Assembly (NCBI RefSeq): GCF_001654835.1
Contig: NZ_LXEP01000026.1
Span: 170,557-234,556 of the forward strand
Direction of reading: 5' to 3'
Length of the DNA: 64,000 nucleotides
From: Buttiauxella gaviniae ATCC 51604
GTDB taxonomy: Bacteria > Pseudomonadota > Gammaproteobacteria > Enterobacterales > Enterobacteriaceae
This document shows, one piece after another, positions 60,683 to 64,000 of this stretch (the first letter of the stretch is position 1; the number at the start of each line of letters is the position of its first letter). The notes under the pieces are model-generated. The model was not told where the DNA came from, made no database searches, and saw only the letters and a list, made by a program, of their open reading frames with translations. The position numbers and the translations under genes are program-made.

Positions 60683-62076
60683 TGAAGCTCATGCCATTTA
60701 ACTTCGATAGATTAAATGATGGCAAGGTTTTCATCAGTAATCTGGCTGGTTTCCACCACTTCATTGAGGATGCAGAGCTTTTCCAGCTATCATGCAACCA
60801 ATTTCCAATAGAGCGGAATGTATCGGGTAGCCTTGAAAGTAAGCTTTTTATTGCTAATGATGACGCGGTTTCATTGGCTTCTTCTGCGTTAAGTTCTGGT
60901 TTAGCTAAAAGACTCATGAATGATTTAGCCATCAGGCCAATCTTCATGATAGTTCCTACACTGAGATGTGATCATACCTGCAAGTATTGTCAGGTTAGCA
61001 GAGCAGCAGTCGGAGCAAGTGGCTACGATCTTGACCCGAAACTCATACCTGAAATTGTCAGCGCTATAAAGAAATTGGGAACACCGCCATACAAAATCGA
61101 AGTTCAGGGGGGAGAACCACTCCTCAGATTCGATCTTGTGCAAATGATTTATAACGAATGTGAGGTTTCACTCGGCTCCGAAGCTTTTGAAATGGTGATT
61201 GCTACAAGCCTGTCGCTGTTAGATGCTTCTGTCATCGAGTGGGTGAGAAGTAGGAACATTACTTTCTCTGTATCTCTTGACGGCAATGAACATACCCACA
61301 ATACGAATCGAATCCTCCCTGGAGCAAAAGCTCACTCGAGAGCTATCGCTGGTATGCAACTCATACGTGATGAATTGGGTTCTAATCGTGTTGCTACAGT
61401 AACCACTGTAACAAAAGAACTTACCAAAGATCCTGTTTCGATAGTGGAGGCTCATTTGGGCTTAGGTCTTACGGATATGTTTATTAGACCTGTCAGCCCA
61501 TACGGATTTGCCCAAAAGCAAAGCTTTACCTTTTCGATGCCGGAGTATTTCGAATTTTACAAAGAGTTGATGGAAGAAGTGTTACTTCAGAATCAGAAGG
61601 GCATACCTGTCGTTGAGCATTCGGCTGCTATCCATATTAAGAGAATCTTTAATCCGGGCTTCAGTGGCTATGCAGACCTGAAATCGCCAAGCGGAGTGGT
61701 TCTGAACTGTATCCTCTTCAATTATGACGGTAAGGTTTACGGTAGCGACGAAAGCCGTATGCTTCAGAAAGTGAATCCCGAAGCAGATTTTAGTGCCGGT
61801 AACTTTTCTTCCCTGTCGTTCAGTAATAGTGAGTTCTACAGGTCGTCATTAACATCATCATTTAACTTCGCTATGCCTGGTTGTGACACATGCGCCTATC
61901 AGCCTTTCTGTGGCGCAGATCCTTGCCAAAACATCAGTGTCCACGGCGAACCAGTTGGTGACAAGAGCCGGTCTACATTCTGCCAATACCACAAAGGTAT
62001 GTTCCGTTACCTTCTGAACGAGATATCTCAGGATGGGCCTATGGCAGAGATGCTTAAAGGATGGGCTTATGTCTGA
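60682..62076 (+). CDS. hxsB: HxsB, radical-SAM/SPASM maturase of the His-Xaa-Ser system
   Basis: 464 aa from ATG 60682 (a TTG one codon earlier is less likely). Radical-SAM cluster motif C96-x3-C100-x2-C103 in PTLRCDHTCKYCQVSR, glycine motif EVQGGEPLLRF, and a C-terminal SPASM-like cysteine set (CILFNYDGKVYGSDESR, CDTCAYQPFCGADPCQN, FCQYHKGMF) for auxiliary iron-sulfur clusters. One of two paired maturases thought to modify HxsA; the chemistry is not known to me. Overlaps hxsC by 8 bp. Confidence 0.88.
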   Translation: MKLMPFNFDRLNDGKVFISNLAGFHHFIEDAELFQLSCNQFPIERNVSGSLESKLFIANDDAVSLASSALSSGLAKRLMNDLAIRPIFMIVPTLRCDHTCKYCQVSRAAVGASGYDLDPKLIPEIVSAIKKLGTPPYKIEVQGGEPLLRFDLVQMIYNECEVSLGSEAFEMVIATSLSLLDASVIEWVRSRNITFSVSLDGNEHTHNTNRILPGAKAHSRAIAGMQLIRDELGSNRVATVTTVTKELTKDPVSIVEAHLGLGLTDMFIRPVSPYGFAQKQSFTFSMPEYFEFYKELMEEVLLQNQKGIPVVEHSAAIHIKRIFNPGFSGYADLKSPSGVVLNCILFNYDGKVYGSDESRMLQKVNPEADFSAGNFSSLSFSNSEFYRSSLTSSFNFAMPGCDTCAYQPFCGADPCQNISVHGEPVGDKSRSTFCQYHKGMFRYLLNEISQDGPMAEMLKGWAYV

Positions 62077-63181
62077 GGTGTTAAGAAACGATATTTTCCG
62101 GTTTTCATCTGAACTGCCAGTTAAGCAGGGATTCTATCGCTTGTGCAAATCCAAGCCAGAAAACCCTCAGTTTTTCCTCCCAAATTTGCTTGTCACTAAG
62201 GCAAAGAGCGATTCACAGCTACCTGCATATTTTACAGACTCTGTTTTTAGCAAAGAGCTATTTGATTCGATAGAAGATGGTGACATCGGGATCGTTAACA
62301 ACGGCAACATGCTCAGGGTGATTTTGTCCCGAAGAGCAAATCATAATACGGTTCTGGTAACTGAAAGGTGCAACAACAGTTGCCTGTTTTGTTCGCAGCC
62401 TCCTAAGACTGGAAACGATGATTGGCTACTCAGTCAGTCAGCACTTGCCATTGCCTCTTTCTCTTTGAATGGTGTAGTGGGAGTGAGCGGGGGAGAGCCT
62501 CTACTGTATGGTGACGATTTCCTGCACTTTATCGATTTCATCATCGAAAACTCACCAGGCACTGCTTTGCATGTTTTAACAAATGGGCGGAAATTTTCAG
62601 ATGTCAGTTTTACTCGTCAGATGAAAGAACGAAGCGATAAGATCAAAATTACTTTTGGTATCCCACTTTATTCTTCAAGGTCATCAGTTCATGACTATCT
62701 GGTTGGAAGTGAGGGGGCATTTGATGAGACAGTCAGAGGGTTAATAAATGCAGGTAACTCAGGGATCAACATTGAACTTAGAATTATCCCTACACAGGCT
62801 AACTATACAGAACTTGATGACATCGTTGAGTTCACTGGCCGTGTGTTCTCCAATATAAACCAAATTTCACTGATGGGGCTTGAATCGATTGGATGGGCCC
62901 GCAAGAACTGGTCATCAATCTTCGTTGAGCACGACAGCTATAGCGAGAAGATCCTTTCTGCTGTAGAAACCGCTCAGAGGTCGGGTATACCACTTACCAT
63001 CTTCAATTATCCATTGTGTCACCTTCCGGAAAGAGCTTGGGGATTTGCTACACAGTCCATCTCTGACTGGAAAAATTATTATCCAAAAGAATGTGATGAA
63101 TGCACTCAGAAGTCTTCCTGTGCTGGATATTTCAGTTCATCAAAAGGCCGTTTTCATCAACCTCCGAGACCTATCAAATGA
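62069..63181 (+). CDS. hxsC: HxsC, second radical-SAM maturase of the His-Xaa-Ser system
   Basis: 370 aa from ATG 62069 (AAAGGATG upstream); an earlier in-frame start would overlap hxsB further. C101-x3-C105-x2-C108 in TERCNNSCLFCSQPP, glycine motif GVSGGEPLLYG, and terminal cysteines CDECTQKSSCAGYF. Distinct from HxsB in length and sequence. Stop overlaps hxsA start by 4 bp (ATGA, 63178-63181). Confidence 0.88.
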   Translation: MSEVLRNDIFRFSSELPVKQGFYRLCKSKPENPQFFLPNLLVTKAKSDSQLPAYFTDSVFSKELFDSIEDGDIGIVNNGNMLRVILSRRANHNTVLVTERCNNSCLFCSQPPKTGNDDWLLSQSALAIASFSLNGVVGVSGGEPLLYGDDFLHFIDFIIENSPGTALHVLTNGRKFSDVSFTRQMKERSDKIKITFGIPLYSSRSSVHDYLVGSEGAFDETVRGLINAGNSGINIELRIIPTQANYTELDDIVEFTGRVFSNINQISLMGLESIGWARKNWSSIFVEHDSYSEKILSAVETAQRSGIPLTIFNYPLCHLPERAWGFATQSISDWKNYYPKECDECTQKSSCAGYFSSSKGRFHQPPRPIK

Positions 63182-63816
63182 AAAAATTTAATTTCGCAGC
63201 ATTACTTCCTGGATTTCTTGCTTTGAATAACTCTGTATGGGCAAGTGACTCAGCTATAGGCGCAAGTGATATGCCTGCAATGTCTCTTAACGAGCATGAT
63301 ATGGTGATAGCCCCTCTAAACACAGAGGTGCCATTTTATATAGCGGGTCATCGCAGTCACAGTTCACATCGAAGTCATAGCTCTCATAGATCATCTTCTG
63401 GTGGTGGATACTATGGGGGAACTTCTACTCCCTACTATCCGAAAACTTACAGCACACCAAGCACCTCAGAATCATCAAGTTCAGGGACTCGTTCGTCATC
63501 GTCCTCCTCATCTGTCCGTTCACTTCGCTCTAATGACATGGATAGCTCAACCATAACAAACTCAGCAGGAACCACAGGTGCCAACCGTGCAAGTAGTGGG
63601 CTGACTTCGGATACAGAAAAACGTAAGCGGTTGATCATGAGAGTGCAGTTCGCTTTACTAGATAAAGGTTTCTACAACGGCAATATCGACGGAAGCATGG
63701 GGCCTGCTACAAGGACAGCAATCAAGAATTATAGAGTTGCAAATGGGCTTCCAACTCCAGTAAGAGAAACCTTGGATACACAGTTGTTAAATTCATTGAG
63801 TATTTTAGCTCGCTGA
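63178..63816 (+). CDS. hxsA: HxsA, exported His-Xaa-Ser repeat protein (presumed maturase substrate)
   Basis: 212 aa from ATG 63178. N-terminal signal peptide (MKKFNFAALLPGFLALNNSVWA|SD). Residues 58-72 are five consecutive His-Xaa-Ser triplets alternating HRS and HSS, followed by a Gly/Tyr- then Ser-rich linker and a C-terminal peptidoglycan-binding domain (MRVQFALLDKGFYNGNIDGSMGPATRTAIKNY, about residues 148-205). The repeat is the probable site of modification by HxsB/HxsC; the final location is likely the periplasm/cell wall. ATGA overlap with hxsC. Confidence 0.88.
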   Translation: MKKFNFAALLPGFLALNNSVWASDSAIGASDMPAMSLNEHDMVIAPLNTEVPFYIAGHRSHSSHRSHSSHRSSSGGGYYGGTSTPYYPKTYSTPSTSESSSSGTRSSSSSSSVRSLRSNDMDSSTITNSAGTTGANRASSGLTSDTEKRKRLIMRVQFALLDKGFYNGNIDGSMGPATRTAIKNYRVANGLPTPVRETLDTQLLNSLSILAR

Positions 63817-63831
63817 CCAAAAGGACTACCC

Positions 63832-64000
63832 ATGTCAAATACATATAATATCTACAAAGTCCGCATGTCCTGTCTGGATAAATTGCTCGAAAAAATAGCC
63901 AGTGTGGGTTTGAATAAACAAAAAGAAAAAATCATAGATGGCTATAAAATGGAGTTTTTTTACTCTAAAGATTTGGATGGAAATAAAATATGGTGGTGGG
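63832..64000 (+). CDS. partial gene downstream of hxsA, unknown
   Basis: 56 codons visible from ATG 63832 (MSNTYNIYKVRMSCLDKLLEK...), open to the window edge, with AAGGA 8 bp upstream and only 15 bp after the hxsA stop, so probably in the same operon or following it closely. Ends in a KIWWW stretch. Not recognised; may belong to the next accessory module. Confidence 0.6.
   Translation, partial: MSNTYNIYKVRMSCLDKLLEKIASVGLNKQKEKIIDGYKMEFFYSKDLDGNKIWWW

Overview
The window is chromosomal DNA of an Enterobacteriaceae bacterium (Enterobacter/Lelliottia/Kluyvera-like; species not determinable by eye). From about 1 to 43,400 nearly every gene has an evident E. coli K-12 counterpart in familiar order (aga/kba, gar, rnpB, cyuPA-yhaLKJH, yqjGFKEDC, mzrA-yqjA, exuR-exuT-uxaCA, ygjV-sstT-alx-ygjR). 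At a tRNA-Leu(CAA) gene (43,335-43,419) this ordinary, GC-balanced backbone stops and an A+T-rich accessory island begins. The island runs off the right end of the window.

Backbone layout: (1) 5-10,431, N-acetylgalactosamine/galactosamine uptake and catabolism: agaR faces kbaZ-agaVWEF-agaA, followed by agaS-kbaY and then a secreted GH36-like alpha-galactosidase-type enzyme where E. coli carries a second PTS (agaBCD) and agaI. Eight AgaR-like boxes sit in the two control regions. (2) 10,478-12,934, an MFS drug-type exporter divergent from a LysR regulator. (3) 13,081-19,290, galactarate/glucarate use (garD divergent from garPLRK), with the rnpB promoter starting just after the garK stop. (4) rnpB, a lone AAA ATPase, then the cysteine-utilisation pair cyuP-cyuA and yhaL/K/J/H. 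(5) 26,693-31,042, yqjG, yqjF, the yqjCDEK operon and yqjA-mzrA. (6) 31,377-36,981, hexuronate regulon exuR/exuT/uxaCA. (7) ygjV, sstT, alx behind a yybP-ykoY (PRE) manganese riboswitch, ygjR, and an overlapping SAM-methyltransferase/HNH-nuclease pair. Three copies of a palindromic, MITE-like repeat are scattered in this part.

Island layout: P4-type integrase at the tRNA; a DUF6387-like gene, an AlpA-type regulator and a small unknown; a transposition-type module of three successive tyrosine recombinases plus a small coiled-coil protein (46,778-51,631) behind two perfect 16-bp palindromes; a lipoprotein and a membrane protein; a mobC-relaxase pair with a (Pro-Ala)13 hexanucleotide tandem repeat; an operon with all the hallmarks of an ABC-three-component (ABC-3C) conflict system (HNH effector, 73-aa middle component, DUF2326-type ATPase) with 4-7 bp gene overlaps; a candidate oriT (58,065-58,121) with an IncQ/MOBQ-like nic core; a small membrane protein, a 143-aa membrane protein and a DUF2971 protein; and, at the right end, a complete His-Xaa-Ser operon (hxsD-hxsB-hxsC-hxsA), encoding two radical-SAM maturases and an exported substrate with five consecutive His-Xaa-Ser triplets and a peptidoglycan-binding domain.

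The most notable systems are the hxsDBCA operon, the ABC-3C operon, the candidate oriT of what looks like an integrative mobilizable element, and the multi-recombinase module. All names rest on recognition of sequence by eye; no search was run.
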